A DNA stretch of 64,000 bases from Rhizobium sp. Root1334 (GCF_001426665.1 NZ_LMEY01000001.1:1205179-1269178); one strand, 5' to 3'. Shown: positions 1-8,971, counted from the stretch's first letter. Notes: a model not told the origin generated them from the letters alone. Program-made: numbers and translations.

Positions 1-252
1 TGGATCACAACGTTTGCTTCCGCGAAGCAGGCCGCGGTGCAGGTTTCCATCGCAAGCCAGGGCGGCTCCGGTACGCCGGTGCCGCAGCTATCGATCGAGG
101 TGGACGATGTTGATACCGTGTATTCCAAGGCCCAACAGCTGGGCCTGGAAATCGTTTATGACATCACCAACGAACCGTGGGGCGTGCGGCGCTTCTACGT
201 CCGCGACCCCTTCGGCACGATCGTCAACATTCTCGCGCACGGAGACCGTTGA
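1..252 (+). CDS. VOC-family (glyoxalase/bleomycin-resistance fold) protein, 5' truncated
   Basis: The reading frame is open from the first base of the window, so the true start lies upstream; about 83 C-terminal residues are visible. They show the second half of a vicinal-oxygen-chelate module: a segment IEVDDVDTVYSKAQQLGLEIVYDI followed by WGVRRFYVRDPFGTIVNI, the usual 'DP.G..v.i' ending of these folds. Such proteins are metal-dependent lyases, dioxygenases or drug-binding proteins; the substrate cannot be read from this fragment. It ends 10 bp before the stop of the convergent HAD gene. Confidence 0.75.
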   Translation, partial: WITTFASAKQAAVQVSIASQGGSGTPVPQLSIEVDDVDTVYSKAQQLGLEIVYDITNEPWGVRRFYVRDPFGTIVNILAHGDR

Positions 253-262
253 CGATGGCTGA

Positions 263-937
263 TCAGCGGCGATCCGTCAGCGTCAGATCGCCGTTTTCAT
301 CGACCGAGACCTCGATGCCGATATAGCCCGGGATCGTCTGGTGCGCGGTTTCGAAAGGATGCGTGTGCGTGGCGGTAATCACCATGACATCGGAGCCGGC
401 CGATTCACCGGCGATGACGCCAGCCGCCACATCTTCGAACACGAGGCAATCCTTGGCATCGAAACCAACGCGCTTGGCGCCGAGCAGGTAGCATTCCGGG
501 CTTGGCTTGCCGCGCGACACATCCTCGGCAATGACGATGAACTTCGGCTCCGGCAGACCGGCGGCGGCGATGCGCACCTTGGCGAGTTCACGCGGCGACG
601 AGGTAACGATTGCCCAGCGCTCCGGCGGCAGGCTTTTCAGAAACTCGATTGCGCCCGGCAAAGGCTTCACGCCCTCGATATCCTCGATCTCGCCCTGGCA
701 GATGATGGCCGATTCTGCTTCCGGATCCACACCCGGCAGGCCGAGCTGGCGGATCGTATCGACGCCGCGCTTGCCGTGCATGGTCGGCAGGAAGGTCGCG
801 ACATCGAGGCCGTGGCTTTCAGCCCACTTTCCCCACACCCGTTCGGCAGCTTCGATGGAGCTTAGAAGCGTTCCATCCATGTCGAAGAGGAAGGCGGAGT
901 ATTTCTTGCCGAATACCGGCGAGGACGCTGAAGACAC
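263..937 (-). CDS. HAD-superfamily sugar/polyol phosphatase-like hydrolase
   Basis: A 224-residue protein starting with GTG at 937 behind an AAAGGAG ribosome-binding site. HAD motif I is FDMDGTLL near residue 18, motif II is the TSS of WAIVTSSPRE, motif III is the K of RGKPSPECY, and motif IV is FEDVAAGV. The helical cap between motifs I and II makes it a subclass I HAD of the phosphoglucomutase/sugar-phosphatase type (YfbT/HxpA or glycerol-3-phosphatase relatives). It probably dephosphorylates a small sugar or polyol phosphate in the cytosol; the substrate is not deducible. It converges on the VOC gene. Confidence 0.85.
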   Translation of the reverse strand: MSSASSPVFGKKYSAFLFDMDGTLLSSIEAAERVWGKWAESHGLDVATFLPTMHGKRGVDTIRQLGLPGVDPEAESAIICQGEIEDIEGVKPLPGAIEFLKSLPPERWAIVTSSPRELAKVRIAAAGLPEPKFIVIAEDVSRGKPSPECYLLGAKRVGFDAKDCLVFEDVAAGVIAGESAGSDVMVITATHTHPFETAHQTIPGYIGIEVSVDENGDLTLTDRR

Positions 938-1063
938 GAGGCAGGCTCCTTTGAATGTCTGGCGAGCCGCAACTCTTTGACCGTGCGGCGACCCCGTTCA
1001 AATAAAGGGATTTTCCCGTTAGATCAAACGGATATCGCCTCTGGAGCGTTTTCTTCATCAGCC

Positions 1064-1675
1064 TTACCGCGCCGACAGGGCCAGCTTCAACCCCATCAAC
1101 CCGAAGGCGCCGGCAAAACCACGGCGCAGCCAGATGGTGACGTCTGGCCGGGAGATGACATAGCGTCGCGCTGCGGCGGCAAAGACACCGTAGAATACGA
1201 AGACGACGAAGGTCAGCACCATGAAAACGGTGGCGAGCCACAGCATGAACAGGGTGGGTGACGCGGTGCCATCCGGCACGAATTGCGGCAGGAAGGCCAG
1301 AAAGAACAGCGACAGTTTCGGATTGAGGCTGTTGAGCAGGATCGCCGTTCCGATGATCTTGCCGGGCCGGGTGGGCTGGGCTTCCTCCGTCACCTGCAGG
1401 CTGTCGGCATCGCGCAGCACGGTCCAGGCCATGTAGAGCAGATAGGCGGCACCGAGATATTTGATCACTTCAAACGCCAGGGCGCTGGTGTGCAGCAGGG
1501 CCGCCAGCCCGGCGATACTGGCAACGATATGCGGCAGGATGCCGAGCGTGCAGCCGAAGGCGGCGAGAATGCTGGCGCGCGCGCCGGAATTGAGCCCGGT
1601 TGCCAGCGTGTAGAGAACGCCCGTGCCGGGCAACAGGATGATGATAATGGATGTCAGCAGATATTCGAGGGTCAC
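1064..1675 (-). CDS. LysE/RhtB-family amino-acid exporter
   Basis: A 203-residue, strongly hydrophobic inner-membrane protein with about six predicted helices. The N-terminal hydrophobic segment containing LLPGTGVLYTLATGL and the LLNSLNPKLSLFFLAFLPQFV segment are hallmarks of the LysE translocator family, which exports basic amino acids, homoserine or threonine. The start is GTG at 1675 with GGAG upstream. It lies 74 bp downstream of an AraC-type regulator on the same strand, a common pairing in which the regulator controls the exporter. The exported compound is unknown. Confidence 0.88.
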   Translation of the reverse strand: MTLEYLLTSIIIILLPGTGVLYTLATGLNSGARASILAAFGCTLGILPHIVASIAGLAALLHTSALAFEVIKYLGAAYLLYMAWTVLRDADSLQVTEEAQPTRPGKIIGTAILLNSLNPKLSLFFLAFLPQFVPDGTASPTLFMLWLATVFMVLTFVVFVFYGVFAAAARRYVISRPDVTIWLRRGFAGAFGLMGLKLALSAR

Positions 1676-1749
1676 GGCAGGCTCCGTTCAAGGAAAGCCG
1701 AAGATAAGCGGATCGGCGGCCCTTCAGTCTTGAACGAAATTGCAGAACG

Positions 1750-2544
1750 TCAGCTATGCGCCAGCGCGTAGGCTCCCGGCGTGATGCCAAAGGCGCGGAC
1801 GAAGGCCCGCGTCATATGGCTCTGATCCGCGAACCCGCCGGCAAAGGCGGCGTCGGCGAGCGGCGTGCCCCTGGCGATCATCCGCCGCACGGTTTTGATG
1901 CGGCACTGGACCAGATAGGCATGCGGCGTCATGCCGGTTGCCTGCGAGAAGGCGCGCACCACCTGAAAACGGCTAAGTCCGCTTGCGGCGGCAAGGTCGG
2001 CCAGCGTTGTGGCAGCCGTTGGATCGTCATCCAGCAAGGCCTTTGCCCGGCGGATGGACGGCGGCACGAAACGGGAGGCACGCTGGCGATCCATCAGCGA
2101 TGCCACCAGCAGGAGAAGGCCCGTTTCCGGCGCCAGTGTTTCGCGGGCCTGCGTCATTGCCGTATAGACAGGCAGGAGGTGTTGGGCGGCATGATTGCCG
2201 TTTATCACCGGCTGTGTGAACTCAAATTCCTCTGGCCGGCCTTCGCCGATATCCAGGACGGCTTGGGCAATCAAGGCCGGATCAAAATAGAGCATCCGCC
2301 ATGAACGCCCTTCCCCGCCAATCGGATGGCCGTCGTGCACTTCGCCGGGATTGACCGTGATCATATCCCCGGCGCCAGCCTCGACCGGGCCGCGGCCGCT
2401 GGCTGACTTCTGGGCGCCGTGGAGTATGACGCCGATGCCGTACTGGTCATGCGTATGGCGGCCGAAGCTGTGCGCCGTTTCGGCTTCAACGGCCTCGACA
2501 CCTTCGATCGCACATTTCCGCATCCGGAATTGGCCAGGTTTCAT
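1750..2544 (-). CDS. AraC-family transcriptional regulator with N-terminal cupin sensor
   Basis: A 264-residue protein. Residues about 15-100 form an AraC_binding cupin (HTHDQYGIGVILHGAQ, then a GDMITVNPGEVHDG turn). The C-terminal about 100 residues are a double helix-turn-helix: TLADLAAASGLSRFQVVRAFSQATG, then ADAAFAGGFADQSHMTRAFVRAFGITPGAY, the second being the AraC signature. The start is ATG 2544 behind GGAGGA. The gene is upstream of and co-directional with the LysE exporter, so it probably regulates export of an amino acid-like ligand sensed by the cupin. Confidence 0.9.
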   Translation of the reverse strand: MKPGQFRMRKCAIEGVEAVEAETAHSFGRHTHDQYGIGVILHGAQKSASGRGPVEAGAGDMITVNPGEVHDGHPIGGEGRSWRMLYFDPALIAQAVLDIGEGRPEEFEFTQPVINGNHAAQHLLPVYTAMTQARETLAPETGLLLLVASLMDRQRASRFVPPSIRRAKALLDDDPTAATTLADLAAASGLSRFQVVRAFSQATGMTPHAYLVQCRIKTVRRMIARGTPLADAAFAGGFADQSHMTRAFVRAFGITPGAYALAHS

Positions 2545-2562
2545 CTCGTCGGTCCTCCGCGC

Positions 2563-2967
2563 CTAGCCGCGCTCCTGACCTGGTAGCGCATCGCGCTCGC
2601 CAAACCAGTTAATCGCCGAAGAACACCAGATCTGATGCCTTGGCGCAAGCGCGCGGCGCTGAGTGATATTGCCCCAGCGAACGCCGATCTCGTCAGCGTC
2701 CTCATCGGTTCCCGTCGTATAGACCGGCGAGCCGCAATTGCCACAGAACATCTGGAAACGCGTCCGGCCGTTGTCGCCGGTCTTTGTGTAGGTTTTCGGC
2801 TCACCCGCCGTAATGCGGAAATTACGCCGAGGCACCGAAACAGTGACCCGATAGGCCGACCCCGTGAGATGCTGGCAATCGGTACAATGGCAGATCCCAA
2901 CCGCGCCGGGATCAATCTCCGCCTCGTAGCGGATCGCGCCGCAATGACAGTGTCCGTCGATATGCAT
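2563..2967 (-). CDS. GFA-family zinc protein (CENP-V/GFA fold)
   Basis: A 134-residue protein with the cysteine pattern of the GFA family: HCHCGAIRYE near the N-terminus, CHCTDCQHLTGS about 20 residues later, and FCGNCGSPVY near residue 80. These cysteines bind structural and catalytic-type zinc ions. The family was named for glutathione-dependent formaldehyde activation, but most members have no proven reaction, so only the fold is called. A good GGGAGGA ribosome-binding site precedes ATG 2967. It lies 18 bp upstream of the AraC gene on the same strand. Confidence 0.88.
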   Translation of the reverse strand: MHIDGHCHCGAIRYEAEIDPGAVGICHCTDCQHLTGSAYRVTVSVPRRNFRITAGEPKTYTKTGDNGRTRFQMFCGNCGSPVYTTGTDEDADEIGVRWGNITQRRALAPRHQIWCSSAINWFGERDALPGQERG

Positions 2968-3003
2968 CTCAGTTCCTCCCTGCTGAGGAAGGAAACTAGC
3001 GCA

Positions 3004-3804
3004 TCAGGCGCCGGTTAACAGCCAGGCATGTTCCTTGGCATTGTTGAATTTCCAGATGCGCGACGGACCAGCCATGACGTTGAGGTAGTAGAGATCATAA
3101 CCATGGATCGTGGCGCAGGGGTGGTAGCCCTTCGGCACCAGCGTGACATCGCCATTTTCGACCGCCATGGCTTCGTCCAGCGAACGGTCGTCCGTGTAGA
3201 CGCGCTGGAACGCAAAGCCCTGCGGCGGGTTCAGCCGGTGGTAATAGGTTTCCTCCAGGAAGCTCTCGTCCGGCAGGTTATCCTGGTCGTGTTTGTGCGA
3301 CGGATAGGAGGACGTATTGCCGTTCGGCGTGATCACCTCGACCACCAGCAGCGAATGGGCGGAATTGTCGTCTTCCGGCATGATGTTGGTGACATGGCGC
3401 GTGTTCGATCCCTTGCCGCGATGAAGCAGCGGGTGGGTGCCGGGAGGAATGAGCTTGGTCTTGAAATCACCGCCGCCCGGTGCGGAACAAACTGCAAGTT
3501 CGAGATCGGTGACGGCCTTCATCTGCCATGCCGAGCCGGGTGCAACGTAGAGCGCATGCGGCGCACCCTCAAAAGGGCTCATACGTTCGCCCACCACGCC
3601 GAAATCCTGGCCATCGACACTGGTCTCGCTCTTGCCGCTGATCCAGACGAGGCACGACTCGCGGTCACTGGCCGGTGCGCTGACCGTCTCGCCGGCCTTC
3701 ACCCTGTGCACATCGAAGCCGACATAGGTCCAGCCTGCACTCTCCGGCGTCACATGGGTTACGCGGCCTTGATCGCCCTTGGGTTTTACGAGCAGGTTCG
3801 GCAT
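3004..3804 (-). CDS. iolB: 5-deoxy-glucuronate isomerase IolB
   Basis: A 266-residue bicupin protein of the length usual for IolB. It isomerises 5-deoxy-glucuronate to 5-dehydro-2-deoxy-gluconate in myo-inositol catabolism. Metal-binding residues typical of the family are visible in SYPSHKHDQDN and the E of SFLEETYYHRLNPPQG, with VPKGYHPCATIHGYDLYYLNVMAG towards the C-terminus. ATG 3804 has an AGGAGA site upstream. It is the last iol gene in this minus-strand series and is separated from iolE by a GC-rich palindromic repeat. Confidence 0.96.
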   Translation of the reverse strand: MPNLLVKPKGDQGRVTHVTPESAGWTYVGFDVHRVKAGETVSAPASDRESCLVWISGKSETSVDGQDFGVVGERMSPFEGAPHALYVAPGSAWQMKAVTDLELAVCSAPGGGDFKTKLIPPGTHPLLHRGKGSNTRHVTNIMPEDDNSAHSLLVVEVITPNGNTSSYPSHKHDQDNLPDESFLEETYYHRLNPPQGFAFQRVYTDDRSLDEAMAVENGDVTLVPKGYHPCATIHGYDLYYLNVMAGPSRIWKFNNAKEHAWLLTGA

Positions 3805-3819
3805 GATGCTGTTCTCCTA

Positions 3820-3960
3820 TTGCTTTCATCTGGCTTGGATCAACCCTCACCAATTTCGGCCAAGGGCTCATCCGGCCTTCGTATCCTCTCCCGCAACGGG
3901 AGAGGAGGGTTCGTTCCCGGCAAGCGGGCTGGTGGACTGCACACATCTGGCGAGGGGTTC
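3820..3960. repeat. Rhizobial palindromic intergenic repeat between iolE and iolB
   Basis: The 174-bp gap between iolE and iolB contains the perfect inverted repeat TCCTCTCCCG-CAA-CGGGAGAGGA at 3884-3906. It is flanked by CCCTCAC and CTCATCCGGCCTTCG segments that resemble the second repeat at 6.9-7.0 kb. The composition and intergenic position fit the RIME/REP-like mosaic elements known from rhizobia. It would form a strong hairpin in the iol mRNA. The edges are approximate. Confidence 0.7.
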
Positions 3961-3978
3961 AGCCCTTCCCAAAGAGTA

Positions 3979-4896
3979 TTATCCCTTGGGGAAACCTTCG
4001 GTTTCCACCGTGTAGCCTGCAGCGGTCATGACGCGCATCAATTCGGCATAGCCAATCTCCGCCATCTTCTGCGGCGGCGACTTGCGCGGATCCTGCTCGG
4101 CCTCGACCACGAACCAGCCTTCATAGCCATAATCGGCGAAACGCTTGACGATAGCGCCGAAATCCAGTGAGCCGTCGCCCGGAACGGTAAAGGCGCCGAG
4201 AGCAACTGCATCGAGGAAGGATTGCTTGCTGCGGTCAAGACCGTCCACGACGGACTGACGGATATCCTTCACATGCACGTGGTTGATGCGGGCATGGTGG
4301 TTATCGATGGCGCGCAGCACGTCGCCACCGGCGAAAGCCAGATGGCCGGCGTCCAAGAGCAGTGGAATGCCTTCGCCCGAGTTTTTCATGAATGCGTCGA
4401 GTTCCGGCTCGGTTTCCACGACAGCGGCCATGTGATGATGATAGGAAAGCGGCATGCCCTGATCGGCGCACCATTCGCCAAACTCAGTGACGCGGCGCGC
4501 ATAGGCCTTCGTCTCGTCATCGCCAAGGCGCGGCTTTGTGGCGAGCGGCTTTGAGCGATCACCTTGGATAGAGCGGCCGACTTCGCCATAGACGATGCAC
4601 GGCGCGTTGACGGCCTTGAACAGCTCGATCATCGGCGCGATGCGGTCCTTGTTGGCCGCGAGTTCCTCGTTGACCAGCGTGCCGGAGAACCAGCCGCCGC
4701 ACAAGGTCACGTCAGCGGCGCGCAGGATCGGTAGCATGTCTTTCGGGTTGTTGGGAAAACGGCGGCCCTGCTCCATGCCGGTGAAGCCCGCACCGCGCGA
4801 CTGGCGCAGGCATTCTTCGAGCGACACGTCGTCGCTGAGTTCAGGAAGGTCGTCATTCCACCAGGCGATGGGCGACATGCCGAGTTTGGCTTTCAT
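3979..4896 (-). CDS. iolE: myo-inosose-2 dehydratase IolE
   Basis: A 305-residue TIM-barrel protein of the xylose-isomerase-like family that dehydrates scyllo-inosose (2-keto-myo-inositol), the second step of inositol breakdown. The start at 4896 (MKAKLGMSPIAWWNDDLPEL) is chosen over an in-frame start at 4959 because an AAGGAGA site lies directly in front. Family features include MSPIAWWNDDLP, GFTGMEQGRRFP, the metal-site region LLLDAGHLAFAGGD and HVHVKDIR, and WFVVEAEQDP near the end. It lies 74 bp downstream of iolD and is co-directional. Confidence 0.96.
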   Translation of the reverse strand: MKAKLGMSPIAWWNDDLPELSDDVSLEECLRQSRGAGFTGMEQGRRFPNNPKDMLPILRAADVTLCGGWFSGTLVNEELAANKDRIAPMIELFKAVNAPCIVYGEVGRSIQGDRSKPLATKPRLGDDETKAYARRVTEFGEWCADQGMPLSYHHHMAAVVETEPELDAFMKNSGEGIPLLLDAGHLAFAGGDVLRAIDNHHARINHVHVKDIRQSVVDGLDRSKQSFLDAVALGAFTVPGDGSLDFGAIVKRFADYGYEGWFVVEAEQDPRKSPPQKMAEIGYAELMRVMTAAGYTVETEGFPKG

Positions 4897-4970
4897 GCAA
4901 ATTCTCCTTGAGACGGCGTTCGGGAAGCCCATGGCGGGCTTCCCGAAATGATCTGGCAAATGTGTGAGGC

Positions 4971-6821
4971 TTAACCGATGCGCTGGGCGGCGAGCGCTTT
5001 TTCATACCCCTTGCGGGCCTCGTTGACCTTCGAGCGCTCGGATACTTCCGGCACCGCCACATCCCACCAATGGCCACCTTCATCCGTGGTGATCAGCGGA
5101 TCGGTATCGATGACGATGACGGTGGTGCGGTTCTCGCCGGCGGTTTCCTTCAGCGCGATTTCCAGCTCGCTGATCGAGGCGACCTTGCGGGTGAGCGCGC
5201 CCATGGCAGCCGCATGGCCAGCAAAATCGATGGCCGGCAGCGTGACGTGATGGGTGTCGCGCAAAAGGTTGTTGAAGTTGGCACCGCCGGTCGCCATCTG
5301 CAGCCGGTTGATGCAGCCGTAACCGGCATTGTCGAGCAGCACGATGGTGATCTTGGCGCCGAGCATGATCGACGAGGCGATCTCGGCATTCAGCATCATG
5401 TAGCTGCCATCGCCGACCATGACGATGACATCGCTGTCGGGCTTGGCGAGCTTGACGCCGAGACCGCCGGCCACTTCGTAGCCCATGGTCGAGAAGCCGT
5501 ATTCCATGTGGTAGCTGCCGGGCGCTTCCGCCTGCCAGAGCTTGTGCAGTTCGCCGGGCAGCCCGCCGGCGGCGCAGACGAGCGTGGTATTTTCCTTGCG
5601 GGCGCGCTGGACGGCGCCGATGACCTGAGCGTCGGATGGCAGTGCTGCATTGGTGGTGGCGGTTGCCTTATCGGCGGCCTTCAGCCATTCGGCCTTGCCG
5701 TCCGTTGCCTTCTTTGTCCAGGCGGCATCGACCTTGTGCGAACCCAATCCGGCACTGAGCGCATCGAGACCAACGCGGGCGTCGGAGACCAGTGGCAGGG
5801 CTTCATGCTTTGCAGCATCGAAGGCCTGCGTGTTGAGGCCGATGATCTTCAAATTGTCGTTCTTGAACAGCGACCAGGAGCCGGTGGTAAAGTCCTGCAG
5901 ACGCGAACCGACGGCGAGAACGACGTCCGCATCCTCGGCCATCTGGTTGGAAGCCGATGTGCCGGTGACGCCGACCGAACCCATGTTGAGCGGGTGGCTG
6001 TGCGGCAACGACGACTTTCCGGCCTGGGTTTCAACAACGGGAATGCCGTGTCTTTCAGCGAAGGCGGCAAGCGTCTTGCTGGCTTCGGAATAGAGCACGC
6101 CGCCACCGGAAATGATCACCGGCTTTTTGGCGGCCTTCAGCGCCGTAATCGCATGCGCCAGTTCGTCAGCATCCGGATGCAGGCGGCGGGTGGTCCAGAC
6201 TTTTTCGTCGAAGAAGCTTTCCGGATAATCATAGGCTTCCGCCTGTACATCCTGGCAGAGCGACAGGGTGACAGGTCCGCAATCGGCCGGATCAGTCAGC
6301 ACCTGCATGGCACGCCGCAGCGCCGGAATGATCTGTTCCGGCCTCGTGATGCGGTCGAAATAACGCGAGACAGGGCGGAAGCAATCGTTGACGGTCATCG
6401 CACCGTCGCCAAAATCCTCGATCTGCTGCAGGACCGGGTCGGGGCGGCGATTGGCAAAGACATCACCGGGCAGAAGCAGGACCGGCAGACGGTTTACATG
6501 TGCGAGTGCAGCCGATGTCACCATGTTGAGCGCACCGGGGCCAATCGAGGTGGTACAGGCCATGAAGCGGCGGCGGAAGCTTGCCTTGGCAAACGCGATC
6601 GCAGCATTGGCCATGCCCTGCTCGTTCTGGGCGCGATAGGTCGGCAACGTGTCCTTGATGCCATGCAGCGCCTCACCGATACCGGCGACGTTGCCATGAC
6701 CAAAAATGGCGAAGACCCCACCGAAGATGGGGGTCTTCTCACCATCGATCACGGTCATCTGCTTGGTGAGAAACCGCGCGACGGCTTGCGCCATGGTCAG
6801 GCGAACGGTTTTCTGGCTCAT
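4971..6821 (-). CDS. iolD: 3D-(3,5/4)-trihydroxycyclohexane-1,2-dione acylhydrolase IolD
   Basis: A 616-residue thiamine-diphosphate enzyme that opens the cyclohexane ring in inositol catabolism to give 5-deoxy-glucuronate. The start at 6821 (MSQKTVRLTMAQAVARFL) has GGAGG in front and is preferred over the in-frame start at 6884. The N-terminal PYR domain contains GHGNVAGIGEAL and the central domain PVIISGGGVLYSEAS. The C-terminal PP domain carries the ThDP-binding GDGSYMMLNAEI...LLDNAGYGCI motif. iolD sits between iolC and iolE with gaps of 218 bp (holding a repeat) and 74 bp. Confidence 0.97.
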   Translation of the reverse strand: MSQKTVRLTMAQAVARFLTKQMTVIDGEKTPIFGGVFAIFGHGNVAGIGEALHGIKDTLPTYRAQNEQGMANAAIAFAKASFRRRFMACTTSIGPGALNMVTSAALAHVNRLPVLLLPGDVFANRRPDPVLQQIEDFGDGAMTVNDCFRPVSRYFDRITRPEQIIPALRRAMQVLTDPADCGPVTLSLCQDVQAEAYDYPESFFDEKVWTTRRLHPDADELAHAITALKAAKKPVIISGGGVLYSEASKTLAAFAERHGIPVVETQAGKSSLPHSHPLNMGSVGVTGTSASNQMAEDADVVLAVGSRLQDFTTGSWSLFKNDNLKIIGLNTQAFDAAKHEALPLVSDARVGLDALSAGLGSHKVDAAWTKKATDGKAEWLKAADKATATTNAALPSDAQVIGAVQRARKENTTLVCAAGGLPGELHKLWQAEAPGSYHMEYGFSTMGYEVAGGLGVKLAKPDSDVIVMVGDGSYMMLNAEIASSIMLGAKITIVLLDNAGYGCINRLQMATGGANFNNLLRDTHHVTLPAIDFAGHAAAMGALTRKVASISELEIALKETAGENRTTVIVIDTDPLITTDEGGHWWDVAVPEVSERSKVNEARKGYEKALAAQRIG

Positions 6822-6903
6822 CGTTTCCTCCTGCGGACATGATCCGACATATTTCTTTTTTCTTTGTCTCTTTCGGGGTAACACCCCCCGCTAGCTCTGT
6901 CGT

Positions 6904-7026
6904 CCCCTCTCCCCGCTTGCGGGGAGAGGGCTAGGGTGAGGGGCAAACTCTCATCCTAGCGAAGCCGGGGCGTCGGCCCCTCATCCGGCCTGTCGGCCAC
7001 CTTCTCCCCGCAAGCGGGGAGAAGGT
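6904..7026. repeat. Paired rhizobial palindromic repeats between iolC and iolD
   Basis: Two near-identical GC-rich hairpins occur in the 218-bp iolC-iolD gap. The first is CCCTCTCCCCGC-TT-GCGGGGAGAGGG at 6905-6930; the second is CCTTCTCCCCGC-AA-GCGGGGAGAAGG at 7000-7025. The spacer includes AGGGTGAGGGGC and CCCCTCATCCGGCCTGTCGGCCACC, the mosaic typical of RIME-like elements in rhizobial genomes. No ORF is supported. The hairpins lie inside the probable iolC-iolD transcript and could affect mRNA decay or processing. Confidence 0.8.
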
Positions 7027-7039
7027 AGATGCCGAACCC

Positions 7040-8971
7040 TCAAGCCGCCTTTGTTTCCGCCAAACCAAGCCAGAGATTGACCAGCGCCTCGAACCTGCCC
7101 GCCATGTCGGCGATTGCCTGTTCATCATCGATCTCGCCAGCCAGCCAAGCCTTGCTTGCCTCGGCGAAGATCGTCCGGCCGACAGCAAAGCCCTTGACTG
7201 TCTTTGACGTGCGAGCAGCGGCAAAACCTTCCTTCAGCGCTTCATAGGGTGCTTCCAGGCCGAGCAGGACAACACCCCGGCAGAGCGGATCGCGCTTTTC
7301 GATGACGGCATCGATCGCTGCCCAAGCGGCGCGGCTTGCCTGCGGCTCAAGCTTCCACCAATCCGGCTTCAGACCAGCATCGTAGAGCTCGCTCAGCGCC
7401 CGAGGGATCGTGTTGTCGTCCAGCGTGCCGTGCTTGCCCGCGATGATCTCGATCAGGATTTCACGGCCGACCTTGCGGGCAGCCTCAAAGGCAGAGCGCA
7501 GCTTGGCGATCTGGGTCGCCTTCATCTCCGCCGGATCGTCCGGATGGAAGAAGCTCAGAACCTTGATGCAGTGGTCAACCGGCCAATCGATAAGCCGGCT
7601 ACCGAGATCCTGGCTGAACTCGAACTGCAGCGGCCGCGAGCCCGGAAGTTCGATCGGCTTGCCGATCCAGAAGTTCTTGTTGACGGCATAGAGTGCGTCG
7701 CGGCCGTACTTGTCGTCGATCAGCATACCGAAGCCGGGGCGGCCATTGGCGATGCGCTCGGCAGCCTTGACGGCCAGAACCTTGAAGGCCGGGATACGGG
7801 CCAGAAGCCCGGCGTCGCCACCGGCCAGATCTTCCAGTTGGCTGCGGTGATCGATAGCGAGCGCCATCAGTTGCGGGATGTCGCGGCGGCGGGTGGTTGC
7901 CCAGTGAATGTGGTTGATCGCCTCGTCCTTGCGCAACGCCTTTTCCTTGCTGCCGTTTTCCAGGAAGAACTGCAGCTCGGTCCAGGTGGGGATTTCCGGC
8001 GCACAAAGAAGACGCGACACGGCAAACGCGCCGCAGGCATTGGCCCAGGTCGCGGAGGTGGCATGCGGCTCGCCCTTCAGCCAACCACGCAGGAAGCCGG
8101 ACATGAAAGCATCACCGGCACCGAGCACGTTATAAACTTCGATCGGGAAGCCCTTGCCGACGATACCGTCTTCGAGATTGTCCGAGATCGGCCCGTCATA
8201 GACGATGCAGCCCATCGGGCCGCGCTTCAGGACGATCGTCGCCCTGGAATTGGCGCGGATGGTCTTCAGCGCTGCCAGAAGGTCACTATCGCCGGACGCG
8301 ATGAGAACTTCCTCTTCGGTGCCGACGATCAGGTCGCAATCGGCCAGTACGGTCTTCAGATGCGCGGAGACCTTTTCGGAGGCGATATAGCGATTGTCCC
8401 CGGCGTCATGGCCGGCAAGGCCCCAGAGGTTGGGCCGGTAGTCGATATCGAACACCACCTTGGCGCCGCTTGCCTTGGCAATGCGGATCGCCTTGCGCTG
8501 GGCGGCATCCGTGTGCGGCTTGGCGAAATGGGTGCCGGTGACGAGGATGGCACGGGCGGAGCGGATGAACTCTTCGGAAACATCGTCCTCGCACAGCGCG
8601 CTGTCGGCGCAGTTGTCGCGATAGAACAGCAGCGGGAAGGAATGTTCATTTTCGACCGCCAGAATGGCCAGCGCCGTCAGGCGTTCGGGATCAGTAACGA
8701 TGCCCTTGGTCTCGACACCCTCGCGCTCCAACTGCTCGCGGATGAAGCGGCCCATCTGTTCTTTACCGACGCGGGTCAGAAGCGCCGACTTCAGACCAAG
8801 GCGCGCAGTGCCGACCGAAATATTGGTGGGGCAGCCACCAACGGACTTGGCAAAGCTGGCGACGTCTTCCAGCCGCGTTCCGATCTGCTGGCCATAGAGA
8901 TCGACCGAAGCACGGCCGATGGTGATGAGGTCGAGCGGCTTGTCTGCCTGCGTCCCGTTGATCTGACTCAC
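7040..8971 (-). CDS. iolC: IolC fusion: 5-dehydro-2-deoxygluconokinase plus DUF2090 aldolase-like domain
   Basis: A 643-residue protein. Residues about 10-325 are a PfkB/ribokinase-family kinase: DLITIGRASVDLYGQQIG at the start, a substrate segment SVGGCPTNISVGTARLG, and the catalytic GAGDAFMSGFLRGWL. Residues about 335-640 are a DUF2090 TIM-barrel domain related to class I aldolases. Such fusions are thought to phosphorylate 5-dehydro-2-deoxygluconate and cleave the product, which replaces IolJ. The GTG start at 8971 follows GGGAGGA; an ATG-type start at 9064 is possible but would overlap candidate IolR sites. Confidence 0.95.
   Translation of the reverse strand: MSQINGTQADKPLDLITIGRASVDLYGQQIGTRLEDVASFAKSVGGCPTNISVGTARLGLKSALLTRVGKEQMGRFIREQLEREGVETKGIVTDPERLTALAILAVENEHSFPLLFYRDNCADSALCEDDVSEEFIRSARAILVTGTHFAKPHTDAAQRKAIRIAKASGAKVVFDIDYRPNLWGLAGHDAGDNRYIASEKVSAHLKTVLADCDLIVGTEEEVLIASGDSDLLAALKTIRANSRATIVLKRGPMGCIVYDGPISDNLEDGIVGKGFPIEVYNVLGAGDAFMSGFLRGWLKGEPHATSATWANACGAFAVSRLLCAPEIPTWTELQFFLENGSKEKALRKDEAINHIHWATTRRRDIPQLMALAIDHRSQLEDLAGGDAGLLARIPAFKVLAVKAAERIANGRPGFGMLIDDKYGRDALYAVNKNFWIGKPIELPGSRPLQFEFSQDLGSRLIDWPVDHCIKVLSFFHPDDPAEMKATQIAKLRSAFEAARKVGREILIEIIAGKHGTLDDNTIPRALSELYDAGLKPDWWKLEPQASRAAWAAIDAVIEKRDPLCRGVVLLGLEAPYEALKEGFAAARTSKTVKGFAVGRTIFAEASKAWLAGEIDDEQAIADMAGRFEALVNLWLGLAETKAA

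Noticed and set aside
5070-6842. Open frame of 590 codons on the plus strand inside iolD
   Set aside because: It is antisense to a clear IolD with catalytic motifs and has low-complexity, arginine/glycine/histidine-rich composition typical of a GC-rich shadow frame.
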